Positions 44,058 through 52,819 of a stretch of 52,952 bases of DNA are shown one piece after another; position 1 is the stretch's first letter; every line of letters begins with the position of its first letter. The DNA is from Polaribacter glomeratus. GTDB lineage: Bacteria > Bacteroidota > Bacteroidia > Flavobacteriales > Flavobacteriaceae. The notes below the pieces were generated by a model, which was given only the letters and a program-made list of their open reading frames with translations, had not been told where the DNA came from and did not search any database. The translations under genes and the position numbers were made by a program. The stretch covers positions 1,014,134 through 1,067,085 of the forward strand of contig NZ_MSCM01000001.1 in assembly GCF_002954665.1 (NCBI RefSeq). The letters run 5' to 3'.

Positions 44058-44431
44058 AGAGTACTATACGCAATAATTAGATTCATTACAATAAACAAAA
44101 ACGCGGGAAACGATTTGTATAAAGGATCTTTTACAATAATATGCATTACTATAGACCCCATTAATAAAGCCGTTAATCCTAAACTTCCTACAAGCGTTAG
44201 CATTTCAAACTGAATAGAAGCCATTAAAATAATTGCTAAACTCACTTTTAAAAAGCCTATTAAATAGCAAAAGTTTTTTGAAAAACCATATACTGTAAAT
44301 TCTTCAACAATCGTTTTAGCATCGCCTCCTCGCCATCTTGTTGGTTTATTTTGCTGAAGTAACCAAACATTTAAAATACTGATGCCGACAATTACTTTGA
44401 ATGCAATAATTATATAGTTCATTAGTTCCAT
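44054..44431 (-). CDS. DoxX-like four-helix membrane protein
   Basis: 125 residues, four membrane helices, with VKDPLYKSFPAFLFIVMNLIIAY at the end mirroring the RLKIKDNFIQSSPSF..ALNLFIA end of the convergent neighbour. A conserved-looking cytosolic segment NKPTRWRGGDAKTIVEEFTVYG lies between helices 1 and 2. An in-frame ATG nine bases later (MNYII) is an equally good start. Function not known; perhaps a redox-linked membrane protein as proposed for DoxX. Confidence 0.72.
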   Translation of the reverse strand: MELMNYIIIAFKVIVGISILNVWLLQQNKPTRWRGGDAKTIVEEFTVYGFSKNFCYLIGFLKVSLAIILMASIQFEMLTLVGSLGLTALLMGSIVMHIIVKDPLYKSFPAFLFIVMNLIIAYSTL

Positions 44432-44611
44432 TGCTATCTGTTTTTAGTTTTCTTTAAGTTATACGAATTTATAAAAAATAATCCAACGGTAGTGCTAAAA
44501 ATGGCGCTCCTTTTAAATTATATTAAAACGGTTTAAAAAATATGGTTGTGAGAAAAATAAGTTTCTGTCCTTGTAACGAAATCAAAAACAACGAAAGTTC
44601 CTTAAAATAAA

Positions 44612-44653
44612 AACCTTTCGACTTTTGCTTTTAGGGCGCTCAATCGAAAGGTT
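44612..44653 (-). terminator. Terminator of the ADH-OsmC-ene-reductase operon
   Basis: AACCTTTCGA (44612-44621) and TCGAAAGGTT (44644-44653) form a perfect ten-base stem around a 22-base loop. Read on the minus strand, the hairpin is followed by TTTATTTTAAG, a T-rich tract, 43 bases after the ADH stop codon. Confidence 0.8.
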
Positions 44654-44696
44654 AAAGTAAATTACTTCACTTTTTTATAGAATGTAAAATCCTATT

Positions 44697-45752
44697 TTAT
44701 TTTAGTGATTTCATGTCAATTACAAATCTGTAGGTAACATCATTTTTAAGAATACGATCATAGGCAGTGTTTATATTCTGCATATCAATCAGCTCAATAT
44801 CACTAGTAATGTTATGTTTTCCACAGAAATCTAACATCTCTTGAGTTTCTTTAATTCCGCCTATCAAAGAACCAGCAATACGCTTACGTCCCATAATAAT
44901 ATTTCCTCCAGAAAACGGCGCTAAAGGCTCAATTGCACCCACTAAAACCATGGTTGCATCAATTTTAAGCAATCCTAAGTAAGGATCCATTTCATGACCA
45001 ACCGGGATGGTATTTAAAATAAAATCGAAACTACCTTGATGCTTTTTCATTTCTGCTTGATCTTTAGAAACCAACACTTCGTGTGCACCTAACCTTTTTG
45101 CATCTTTTCCTTTTTCTGGGGATGTGGTAATCATTACTACATGAGCACCCAATGCATTTGCAAATTTAACGCCCATATGCCCTAATCCACCTAAACCGAT
45201 GACACCTACTTTATCTCCTTTTTTCACTTTCCAGTGTGTTAATGGCGACCACGTGGTAACTCCTGCACACAATAAAGGTGCTGTTGCTGCTTCGTCTAAA
45301 TTTTCTGGAATACGTAATACAAACCTTTCATCAACCACCACCGATGTAGAATAGCCTCCGAAGGTTTGTTTGCCTTCAATATGTTTATCTGGGCTGTTAT
45401 AGGTAAATGTTGCGCCGTTTTCACAAAACTGTTCTAAATCTTGTTGGCAAGAAGAACAAGTCTGGCAAGAATCTACCATACAACCTACACCTACTAAATC
45501 GCCTACTTTATGAGTGCTAACGTTTGCACCAATCTCTAAAACGCGACCAATAATTTCGTGTCCAGGAACTACAGGATAGGATGCTCCTTTCCAATCATCT
45601 CTTGCCATGTGTATATCACTGTGACACACACCACAATAGGTAATGTCAATTTTTATATCGTCTTTACCTGTTGCTCTTCTTTGTATATCTAACGGTTTTA
45701 AATCTTCTGTTGCTGCAGTTGCACCATATGCTTTTACTGTTGTCGTTGTCAT
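44697..45752 (-). CDS. Zinc-dependent NAD(P) alcohol dehydrogenase (CAD/YahK type)
   Basis: Reduces aldehydes to alcohols with NADPH. Catalytic zinc ligands GVCHSD and GHE are present, as is the structural zinc loop with four cysteines (CQTCSSCQQDLEQFC) and the nucleotide motif GLGGLGHMGVKFA. The segment ENGATFTYNSPD is typical of the cinnamyl-alcohol dehydrogenase/YahK branch. Length 351. Last gene of a three-gene operon with OsmC (two bases before) and an ene-reductase. Together these detoxify reactive aldehydes, peroxides and electrophiles. Confidence 0.94.
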   Translation of the reverse strand: MTTTTVKAYGATAATEDLKPLDIQRRATGKDDIKIDITYCGVCHSDIHMARDDWKGASYPVVPGHEIIGRVLEIGANVSTHKVGDLVGVGCMVDSCQTCSSCQQDLEQFCENGATFTYNSPDKHIEGKQTFGGYSTSVVVDERFVLRIPENLDEAATAPLLCAGVTTWSPLTHWKVKKGDKVGVIGLGGLGHMGVKFANALGAHVVMITTSPEKGKDAKRLGAHEVLVSKDQAEMKKHQGSFDFILNTIPVGHEMDPYLGLLKIDATMVLVGAIEPLAPFSGGNIIMGRKRIAGSLIGGIKETQEMLDFCGKHNITSDIELIDMQNINTAYDRILKNDVTYRFVIDMKSLK

Positions 45753-45754
45753 AT

Positions 45755-46180
45755 TTATGCGTTTTTTAACGTAATTTTTAATTCAATTTCAGTGTTTAAT
45801 ACTTTTGAAATCGGACAAACTTCTTTCGCTTTGTGTGCTATTTGCTGAAATTGTTCTGCGTCAATATTTGGTACATCACCGTCTAAATGTAAGGTGATTT
45901 TTGTAATTGCACCGTCTTCAAAAGTAACAACCGCATCTACATCCAACGTAGTTGCTGTAAAGTTATTTTCGTTTAGTAAGAAGCTTAATTGCATTGCAAA
46001 ACAACCTGCATGTGCTGCCCCTATTAACTCTTCTGGATTTGTTCCTTTTTCGCCATCTTCAAATCGGGTATGAAACGAATATTGTGTTTTATCTAATACT
46101 TTACTTCCTGTAGTGATGCTTCCTTTTCCTTCTTTTCCACTACCGGTCCATGCTGCATTTGCTTTTCTTGTAAATTTCAT
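45755..46180 (-). CDS. osmC: OsmC-family peroxiredoxin
   Basis: Thiol peroxidase reducing organic hydroperoxides. Both redox cysteines are visible: GAAHAGCFAMQLSF and KEVCPISKVL. The opening RKANAAWTGSGKEGKGSITTGS is that of OsmC proper (not Ohr). 141 residues, normal length. In the middle of the electrophile/peroxide operon, 30 bases after the ene-reductase gene and two before the ADH gene. Confidence 0.93.
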   Translation of the reverse strand: MKFTRKANAAWTGSGKEGKGSITTGSKVLDKTQYSFHTRFEDGEKGTNPEELIGAAHAGCFAMQLSFLLNENNFTATTLDVDAVVTFEDGAITKITLHLDGDVPNIDAEQFQQIAHKAKEVCPISKVLNTEIELKITLKNA

Positions 46181-46210
46181 GATTTGTGTGTTTTTAAATT
46201 AAATTCGTAT

Positions 46211-47305
46211 TTATTTTGAAGCGTTTGGATAGTCTGTATATCCTTTTGCCCCTGTTGTATAGAACGTATCTTGATCCCAATCGGCTAACGCCAAGTTGTT
46301 TTCAAAACGTGCTACTAAATCTGGATTAGAGATAAAAGGCTTGCCATAAGCTACTAAATCTGCTAAACCATCCTCAATTATTTTATTCCCTTTTTCTTGA
46401 TCAAACGAGGTGTTTATCATTAACGTACCGTTGTATAAAGGACGAAAATGTTTTGCAATTTCTGAAACTGCATACGGTATTTCTGAAACATCGGTAAATG
46501 GTTCTGATAAATGCACATATGCTAAATTATAATTGTTTAATTTTTTAATGATGTATTCAAAAGTCGGAATTGTATCTTCATCCATCGTCATCCCAAATAA
46601 ACCATTTAAAGAAGGATTGAAGCGTGCTCCAATTTTTTCTTGCGGAATTACTTCTTTTAATGCATCCAACACTTCAAAAAAGAAACGAGCTTTGTTTTCT
46701 GTACTTCCGCCGTATGCGTCGGTTCTTTTATTAGAAGATCCATTAAAAAACTGATGAAATAAATACCCGTTCGAAGAATGTATTTCTACCCCATCAAAAC
46801 CTGCTTTTACTGCATTCGCAGCTGCATTTTTAAAATCTTGAACAGTTATTTTAATATCTTCAATCGTCATTTCTTTAGGCGTAACGGTGTCTTTAAATCC
46901 TTCTGGAGTAAATGATTTTGCCTCTGGATTTAAAGCGGATGCTGATAAAGGTAATTCGCCGTTATGAAAATCAGGATGCGACATTCTACCCACATGCCAT
47001 AGTTGGATAACTATTTTTCCGCCTGCATCATGCACACGTTTAGTTACTTTTTTCCAGCCTGCCACTTGTTCATCAGAATAAATACCTGCAGTATAAATGT
47101 ACCCGACCGCTTGCTTGGATACTTGCGCGCCTTCTGTAATAATTAAACCTGCCGAAGCACGTTGCTCATAATACAAACCGTGTAATTCGTCTGTAGGTAC
47201 ATTGCCTTCGTTATCTGCTCTACTTCGTGTCATAGGTGCCATGACAACACGATTTTTTAAAGTTATATTTTTAGTATAGGGTGTTAATAAATGTTGCTTG
47301 CTCAT
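46211..47305 (-). CDS. Old-yellow-enzyme family alkene reductase
   Basis: FMN enzyme that reduces activated C=C bonds (N-ethylmaleimide-reductase type). LKNRVVMAPMTRSRA at the N-terminus, IQLWHVGRM, the substrate-anion-binding pair in EIHSSNGYLFHQFF (His and Asn), and YGGSTENKARFFFEV are intact. 364 residues. First gene of the operon, transcribed from a promoter with an FNR-like operator just upstream, directly after the Crp/Fnr gene. Confidence 0.95.
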   Translation of the reverse strand: MSKQHLLTPYTKNITLKNRVVMAPMTRSRADNEGNVPTDELHGLYYEQRASAGLIITEGAQVSKQAVGYIYTAGIYSDEQVAGWKKVTKRVHDAGGKIVIQLWHVGRMSHPDFHNGELPLSASALNPEAKSFTPEGFKDTVTPKEMTIEDIKITVQDFKNAAANAVKAGFDGVEIHSSNGYLFHQFFNGSSNKRTDAYGGSTENKARFFFEVLDALKEVIPQEKIGARFNPSLNGLFGMTMDEDTIPTFEYIIKKLNNYNLAYVHLSEPFTDVSEIPYAVSEIAKHFRPLYNGTLMINTSFDQEKGNKIIEDGLADLVAYGKPFISNPDLVARFENNLALADWDQDTFYTTGAKGYTDYPNASK

Positions 47306-47332
47306 TTTTAGTATCTAAATTGTTAATTAAAA

Positions 47333-47340
47333 CAAATTTA
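47333..47340 (-). promoter_or_regulatory. -7 box of the ene-reductase operon promoter
   Basis: Read on the minus strand, TAAATTTG, a perfect TAnnTTTG. It lies 27 bases before the ATG. No good -33 TTTG is found at 17-21 bases, which fits a promoter that needs an activator; an FNR-like operator takes that place. Confidence 0.65.
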
Positions 47341-47362
47341 AGATATGAACACAACAATCTCA

Positions 47363-47376
47363 TTGACTTAGATCAA
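47363..47376 (-). promoter_or_regulatory. FNR/CRP-like operator
   Basis: TTGAC-TTAG-ATCAA is one base from the FNR consensus TTGAT-N4-ATCAA. Its centre is about 42 bases before the expected transcription start, the class II activator position. The Crp/Fnr gene ends 12 bases away, and its recognition helix contains E-x-x-S-R as in FNR. Confidence 0.65.
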
Positions 47377-47387
47377 TTAAGAGCAAT

Positions 47388-47963
47388 TTAACTTTTTATG
47401 TTTTTACGAACCCTGCTTAAGTTTTCTGGACTAACGCCTAAGTAATTAGCGATGTCATAGTTAGCAACTCGATCTTCTATATTTGGATACGATGTGCAGA
47501 ACTCAAGGTACCGTTCTTGTGTGTTTTTTTCTTGCGTAGACAAAATGCGTTTTCGTTGAGAGATAAAAGCTTTCGTTACTAAAATTCTAAAATACCTTTC
47601 AAAAATGGGCGCTTCTTCATAAATTTCTTGAAGACGATCATAATTAATCGATAACAATTGCGAGTCTTCAATAGCTTCGATATATAATTTTGAAGGCACT
47701 TGGTTGTAAAAGGCATCAAAATCTCCAATCCACCAATTTTCTATAGCAAATTGAATGATGTGCTTATGGCCCTTGTCGTCCATATAATAGCCCTTTAAAC
47801 AGCCTTTTATTACAAAATATTCATGTTTTACATGGGTGCCAGGCTTCAATAAAAATTGTCCTTTAGAAACAGATATTTCATTTAAAGCCGCTTTAAATAA
47901 TTCCATATCAAACCCTGTTGGTTTAATATGTGAATAAATATGTTTTGTAATCGATGGATGCAT
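47388..47963 (-). CDS. Crp/Fnr-family transcriptional regulator
   Basis: 191 residues: cyclic-nucleotide-binding fold (about 20-115; FLLKPGTHVKHEYFVIKGCLKGYY), a dimer helix, and a winged HTH whose recognition helix reads SPENLSRVR (about 177-185). E, S and R match the FNR recognition residues that read TTGAT. No N-terminal cysteine cluster, so no Fe-S oxygen sensing; the ligand is unknown. It lies immediately upstream of, and in line with, the operon that carries the operator, and is its likely activator. On this strand CATCTTTG lies five bases before the ATG, one base from the -7 consensus. Confidence 0.9.
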   Translation of the reverse strand: MHPSITKHIYSHIKPTGFDMELFKAALNEISVSKGQFLLKPGTHVKHEYFVIKGCLKGYYMDDKGHKHIIQFAIENWWIGDFDAFYNQVPSKLYIEAIEDSQLLSINYDRLQEIYEEAPIFERYFRILVTKAFISQRKRILSTQEKNTQERYLEFCTSYPNIEDRVANYDIANYLGVSPENLSRVRKNIKS

Positions 47964-48064
47964 GGTACAAAGATGGTAAAATGATTGGTTTATTTCACTA
48001 CTAAATTAAAGGATTCAATAGAAAGATAACTTCGCAAAGAAGCCTATTTACATCCTAGAATACC

Positions 48065-48072
48065 TACTTTTG
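48065..48072 (+). promoter_or_regulatory. Possible -7 box of the MscS-like gene
   Basis: TACTTTTG matches TAnnTTTG exactly and lies about 60 bases before the ATG; no clear TTTG stands at -33. Confidence 0.45.
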
Positions 48073-48133
48073 CAGTCTATTACAAGACCGTATTTTCTAA
48101 CCTCATGGACTTTGTTTTAAAAACTACCTACGT

Positions 48134-49384
48134 ATGAATATTGAACATCTTTTATATGATTATTTACTAACTACAGGAATGCCAATTGCATCAGCCAAAT
48201 ACTTAAACATGATTGTTTTAGTAATTGCGCTATTAGTATCGGCTCTTTTAGTTGATTTTATCATTCGAAAAATTATAGTGCAATTGTTTACACAGTTTGC
48301 TGCAAAAACTGAAACCAATTTCGATAATTTATTGGTACAAAATAAAGCACCCCGAAATATTGCACATATCATTCCTTTAATCATTGTTTTAGAACTTGTT
48401 CCGTATGTTTTTGTTGACTTTAAATACTTTGAAAATATTGCTCAAAAAGGATTGCAAGTATTTACCATTATTCTTATACTTTGGGTTGCCCGAAGTCTCT
48501 TAAATACCCTTAAAGACTACTTTAAGACCTTGCCCCGTTTAAACGATAAACCTATAGATAGTTACATACAAGTATTTATGATATTTGCTTGGGTAATTGG
48601 TATATTGTCTGCTTTTGCAATTATTACGGGTATTGAATTTATTAAATTCATAACCACTATTGGTGCTGCTTCTGCTGTTATTATTCTAATTTTTAAGGAT
48701 ATTATTCTCGGTTTTGTTGCTAGCATACAGGTTTCTATTAACGATATGGTGCGAATTGGTGATTGGATTACCTTTGAAAAATATGGCGCCGACGGAGATG
48801 TTTCTGAAATCAACTTATCAACTGTAAAAGTTCAAAATTTTGATAAAACGATTACAACGATTCCTACATATGCATTAATTTCTGATTCCTTTAAAAACTG
48901 GAGAGGTATGGAAAACTCTGACGGAAGGCGCATAAAAAGAGCTTTAAGTATTAAACTAGATAGTATCCATTATTTATCTAAGGATGAATTAGATAAATTA
49001 AAAAAAATACATATTATTTCTAACTATTTAGAAACTAGACAAGCGGATATTGATAACTTCAATACAAAGAATAACATTAACAAAGAAGTGCTTTTAAACG
49101 GAAGAAATCTTACCAATATTGGTGTGTTTAGAAAATATATTGAAACCTATGTAGAAACACATTCTGGTATCAATAAAGACATGGTAATTATGGTTAGACA
49201 ATTGGCTACAGAAGCGAAAGGAATCCCTATAGAAATTTATGCTTTTAGCAGCGATAAACGTTGGAAAAACTACGAATACATTATGGCAGATATCTTTGAT
49301 CATATTATTGCAGCTGTTCCTCATTTTAATTTAGAAGTTTTTGAATTACCAAGTAATTCAAGTTTTAGAGATGCACAAAAATAA
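48134..49384 (+). CDS. MscS-family mechanosensitive channel (YbdG-like)
   Basis: 416 residues. Five hydrophobic segments (about 20-200) end in the pore-lining helix TTIGAASAVIILIFKDIILGFVASIQVS, followed by the beta domain NDMVRIGDWITFEKYGADGDVSEINLSTVKVQNFDKTITTIPTYALISDSFKNWRG (shortened: NDMVRIGDW...VSEINLSTVKV). A long alpha/beta cytosolic tail with an insertion (SNYLETRQADIDNFNTKN) matches the YbdG/MscM branch. It should open on hypo-osmotic shock. Divergent from the Crp/Fnr gene and monocistronic. Confidence 0.93.
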   Translation: MNIEHLLYDYLLTTGMPIASAKYLNMIVLVIALLVSALLVDFIIRKIIVQLFTQFAAKTETNFDNLLVQNKAPRNIAHIIPLIIVLELVPYVFVDFKYFENIAQKGLQVFTIILILWVARSLLNTLKDYFKTLPRLNDKPIDSYIQVFMIFAWVIGILSAFAIITGIEFIKFITTIGAASAVIILIFKDIILGFVASIQVSINDMVRIGDWITFEKYGADGDVSEINLSTVKVQNFDKTITTIPTYALISDSFKNWRGMENSDGRRIKRALSIKLDSIHYLSKDELDKLKKIHIISNYLETRQADIDNFNTKNNINKEVLLNGRNLTNIGVFRKYIETYVETHSGINKDMVIMVRQLATEAKGIPIEIYAFSSDKRWKNYEYIMADIFDHIIAAVPHFNLEVFELPSNSSFRDAQK

Positions 49385-49457
49385 ATTACTTTTTTGATTG
49401 TCTGTGGATAAAACAAATACTTAAATTTAGCATAGAAAACATAATAAAGCTATTTTC

Positions 49458-51560
49458 TTACTCTGTTTTGTTGAGCTCTCTGCTTAAAAAAGTATACACG
49501 AAAGTAAGTTCTTCTGTATACGTATTGTACTGACTTGCGCCATAATGCCCTTCATTCTCTTGCGTCCATAATAGAATAGGGTTCGTTTGTTGTAAACCGT
49601 TTTGTAATTTAGCGGCAAACTTGTAAGAATGATTAGGCGGTACTCTTGAATCATTTGTACCTGTTATAATTAATGTTGATGGATAGTTTACATTATCTTT
49701 TATGTTTTGCAGTGGAGAATACGAAAGCATATTTGTAAATTCTTCTTCATTTTTAACAGTTCCGAATTCACTTGTATTTGTAAAGTGCGCGCCTGCTTCT
49801 GTTTTTTCAAAACGCAGTACATCTAAAACTCCAACATTTATAACAGCAGCACCAAATAAATCTGGTCTTTCCATTAGTGCAGCTGCTGTTACCATTCCGC
49901 CGTGAGAGCTACCCATAATTCCTATTTTTTTAGGTTTTGTATATCCTTCAGCAATTAAAAAATCGGCTGCTTTTGTAAAGTCTAAAATACCGTTTTTCTT
50001 CTTTAAATTTCTTCCTTCTTGCCACCAATCAAAACCAAACTCTCCGCCGCCTCTAACGTGTACATACGCAAATGCACCTCCATTTTCTATAAAAGAAATA
50101 ACACCTGGGTTAAAAGATGGTTGTGCAATAACGCCATAACCACCATAAGTATTCAGTAGAAAAGGGGTCGTTCCGTTTTTAGGCAAAGAATCTTTGTACA
50201 CAATAAAAATAGGGACTTTTACGCCGTCGTGTGCATCAAAAGTTGTTCTCATAAATTTATACTTAGAAGAATCAAAAGCAACTGCTTTTTGACCTAAATA
50301 TGAAAATTTGTAGGTAGTTAAGTCCAACTTACACGATACTGATGGAACTGTGTAGGAAGACAAATTAAATGTCAATTCCTTTTTTTCTTCATTATATTTC
50401 AAATTACTAACCGCTAATCCTTCTGGAGTAACAAGCTCACCTAGCACTTTACCTTTAAAATTGGTTACTGTTAATAAAGATGAGTTTTCCATTTGAAATG
50501 ACGTTACTATTTTTTTATCCGCAAAAACAGCACTTGTAAATACAGCACCATTGTAAGAAGGTGTTAGTAATGCCCATTTTTTAGGTTCGTTTATTGGAAA
50601 ACTAATTACATATTTTTTATTTTTAATATTTGTACTCGCATATACGGTATCGTTTTCAAAATAATGAACAGACATGTTATATTTAATATCTGTAAACATA
50701 GGTGTAAACTCTCTTATAGCTTGTTTAGGTCTTAAATAATAGTAACTATAATTATCTTTAGAATTATCAGATTTTTTAAGAATATACAAACTTTGTTCAC
50801 CAACTCCATACAAACTTAGAAACTCATCTTTTGTATCTACATTAAAAATTTTAGTATCTGCAGTTTGCTCTGTATCTAAAGTATGGTATAGTAATTCTGG
50901 GAAACTTCTGCTTACTTTTTCTGCATTGTATTTATTTTTTATATAGAAAAAACCTTGTCCGTACCAATTAATTTGCGGCGCTATAACTTCTGTTAAAACC
51001 TCTTTAAAAAACTGCCTCTTTTTAATGCCTACTATTTTAATTTCTTTCCAATCGCTTCCATTTCTATTGTATTGATAGGCTAAAAATCGATCATCTTCAG
51101 AAGGATCTAAATGGGTGAAAATAATTCGGTCTTTGGTAGAAATAGAATTAGGTCCTAATAAATGCTGATAACTTGTTTTGTTTCCTTTGGTGTAATAAAT
51201 ATTTAAGGGAGAGTTTCTACCCGGATACATTAATTTAAAATAATACTCTTGATCTTTTTTGTTTTCAACTAAGTTGTCATACTCCATTTGACTCCAAAGA
51301 AAGGATTTCATTTTAGCTCTAGCACCATTAGAATTCGCTAGTTTATGTAAGTATTTTACAGTTATTTTATTTTGATCCTTTACCCAGTCTACCACTTCAG
51401 GGTTCCCTGCATCTTCTAACCATTGATAGTCGTCTGTAATTTCTACAGAATGGTAACGATTTACTACAGGTTTCTTTTTAGTTGGTGGGTATTTAATTTG
51501 TGCCTTAAAAACAAAACTATAAAGTAAAAACACTACCAACAAAACCTTTTTAAACACCAT
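49458..51560 (-). CDS. Prolyl oligopeptidase, S9A family, exported
   Basis: 700 residues with signal peptide (VLLVVFLLYSFVFKAQ). A seven-bladed propeller (about 75-420) is followed by an alpha/beta-hydrolase domain with the nucleophile in GSSHGGMV (about S548), Asp in TGTNDSRVPP and His in NEGHYG. NTYGGYGV and HVRGGGEFG near 460-500 are family hallmarks. Cleaves short peptides after proline in the periplasm. Monocistronic; convergent with the MscS gene. Confidence 0.95.
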   Translation of the reverse strand: MVFKKVLLVVFLLYSFVFKAQIKYPPTKKKPVVNRYHSVEITDDYQWLEDAGNPEVVDWVKDQNKITVKYLHKLANSNGARAKMKSFLWSQMEYDNLVENKKDQEYYFKLMYPGRNSPLNIYYTKGNKTSYQHLLGPNSISTKDRIIFTHLDPSEDDRFLAYQYNRNGSDWKEIKIVGIKKRQFFKEVLTEVIAPQINWYGQGFFYIKNKYNAEKVSRSFPELLYHTLDTEQTADTKIFNVDTKDEFLSLYGVGEQSLYILKKSDNSKDNYSYYYLRPKQAIREFTPMFTDIKYNMSVHYFENDTVYASTNIKNKKYVISFPINEPKKWALLTPSYNGAVFTSAVFADKKIVTSFQMENSSLLTVTNFKGKVLGELVTPEGLAVSNLKYNEEKKELTFNLSSYTVPSVSCKLDLTTYKFSYLGQKAVAFDSSKYKFMRTTFDAHDGVKVPIFIVYKDSLPKNGTTPFLLNTYGGYGVIAQPSFNPGVISFIENGGAFAYVHVRGGGEFGFDWWQEGRNLKKKNGILDFTKAADFLIAEGYTKPKKIGIMGSSHGGMVTAAALMERPDLFGAAVINVGVLDVLRFEKTEAGAHFTNTSEFGTVKNEEEFTNMLSYSPLQNIKDNVNYPSTLIITGTNDSRVPPNHSYKFAAKLQNGLQQTNPILLWTQENEGHYGASQYNTYTEELTFVYTFLSRELNKTE

Positions 51561-51913
51561 TTCTTTTTATTTTTCAATCACGATTTTAAAACGTTAAAAA
51601 TAGCTATAAAATAAAGAGTTGACAATGAAAACGAAACAAATAGGTGGTTTTAGTTTTTAGTTTCAGAACCTGATATTTACCTTTCAACTTCTATTAAGAT
51701 AAATTCCACGTAATAAAATTAGAGACTGCTTGTAATTTCTTTTGATGAAAATCCTCTTTATTCCTAATCAAAATAGGACTTGACTATTCACAATTTCTTT
51801 CTGAGCTTATCGCAGTTTTTTTTACCTGCAAGAACTTTCTGTAAAAACCAAAATAAAGAGTAAAATGATAAATAGTATACCCCTAAAATAACTTAAAAAA
51901 CTATATTCGCGCC
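51561..51913. other. Intergenic region before the EamA gene
   Basis: About 350 AT-rich bases between divergent genes. Apart from the promoter box adjoining the EamA start, nothing was recognised: no reading frame, hairpin or repeat. Confidence 0.4.
51902..51909 (+). promoter_or_regulatory. -7-like box directly before the EamA start
   Basis: TATATTCG differs in one base from TAnnTTTG and lies only four bases before the GTG. Transcription would start at or next to the start codon, so the mRNA may be leaderless. Confidence 0.4.
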
Positions 51914-52819
51914 GTGTGGATATATTTAGGCTTATTAGCTGCTCTTTTTCTAGGATTACATAATTTATGTAAGAAACATGCAGTGCAAGGAAACGAAGTT
52001 TTCCCAGTTCTTTTCGGTACTATCATTGCTGGTTTTTTGTTATTGTTACCGCTTTTTATAAGTTCTCAGTATGCTCCTGAATTCACCAAAGAAATAGGTT
52101 TTTTTATTACTGATATTCCTTGGAAAACGCATGGTTTTATTTTTATAAAGTCAATGATTATGGCAGCTTCATGGATTTTAGCTTTTCAAGCTTTAAAACA
52201 TTTGCCTATTACTATTGTTGCCCCTATTCGATCTGCTGGACCGTTTTTTACCTTTATTGGTGCTATTTTAATTTATGACGAACGACCTAATTTTATGCAA
52301 TGGATTGGTTTTTGTTTGATTATTTTCTCGGTGTTATTGTATTCAAGAGTTGGTAAAAAGGAAGGCATCATTTTTAAACGTAATAAATGGATATTTGCCA
52401 TAATAGGTGCTACATTTTTAGGTGCTTCTAGTGGTTTGTATGACAAATTTTTAATCCAAAGTTTATTCTTAAATCCGCAAACTTTACAATTTTGGTTTTG
52501 CTGGTATACGCTACTAATTTTACTTTGTATTCTAGCGATAACATGGTTCCCATATCCGAAGAAACGAGCCGCTTTTAAATTCCGATGGACGATTATTGGC
52601 GTGGGTGTTCTTTTACAAACAGCAGATTATTTTTATTTTAAAGCCTTACAAGATCCGGATGCTTTAATTATGCTGCTTTCTGCGATTAAAAGAAGTCAGT
52701 TATTAATTGCGGTTGTTTTAGGCGGACTTATTTTTAAAGAACAAAATAAACGAAAGAAATTAATCCCTTTAATTGGTATTATGCTTGGTGTCTTTTTGAT
52801 TTTATATGCATCCACATAA
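51914..52819 (+). CDS. EamA-family (DMT) transporter
   Basis: 301 residues, ten membrane helices in two EamA repeats: the first ends APIRSAGPFFTFIGAILIYDERPNFMQWIGF, the second LLSAIKRSQLLIAVVLGGLIFKEQNKRKKLIPLIGI. Such carriers export or import small metabolites; the substrate cannot be read from sequence. GTG is the start because helix 1 begins at residue 2 (WIYLGLLAALFLGLHNL). Monocistronic. Confidence 0.9.
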   Translation: MWIYLGLLAALFLGLHNLCKKHAVQGNEVFPVLFGTIIAGFLLLLPLFISSQYAPEFTKEIGFFITDIPWKTHGFIFIKSMIMAASWILAFQALKHLPITIVAPIRSAGPFFTFIGAILIYDERPNFMQWIGFCLIIFSVLLYSRVGKKEGIIFKRNKWIFAIIGATFLGASSGLYDKFLIQSLFLNPQTLQFWFCWYTLLILLCILAITWFPYPKKRAAFKFRWTIIGVGVLLQTADYFYFKALQDPDALIMLLSAIKRSQLLIAVVLGGLIFKEQNKRKKLIPLIGIMLGVFLILYAST

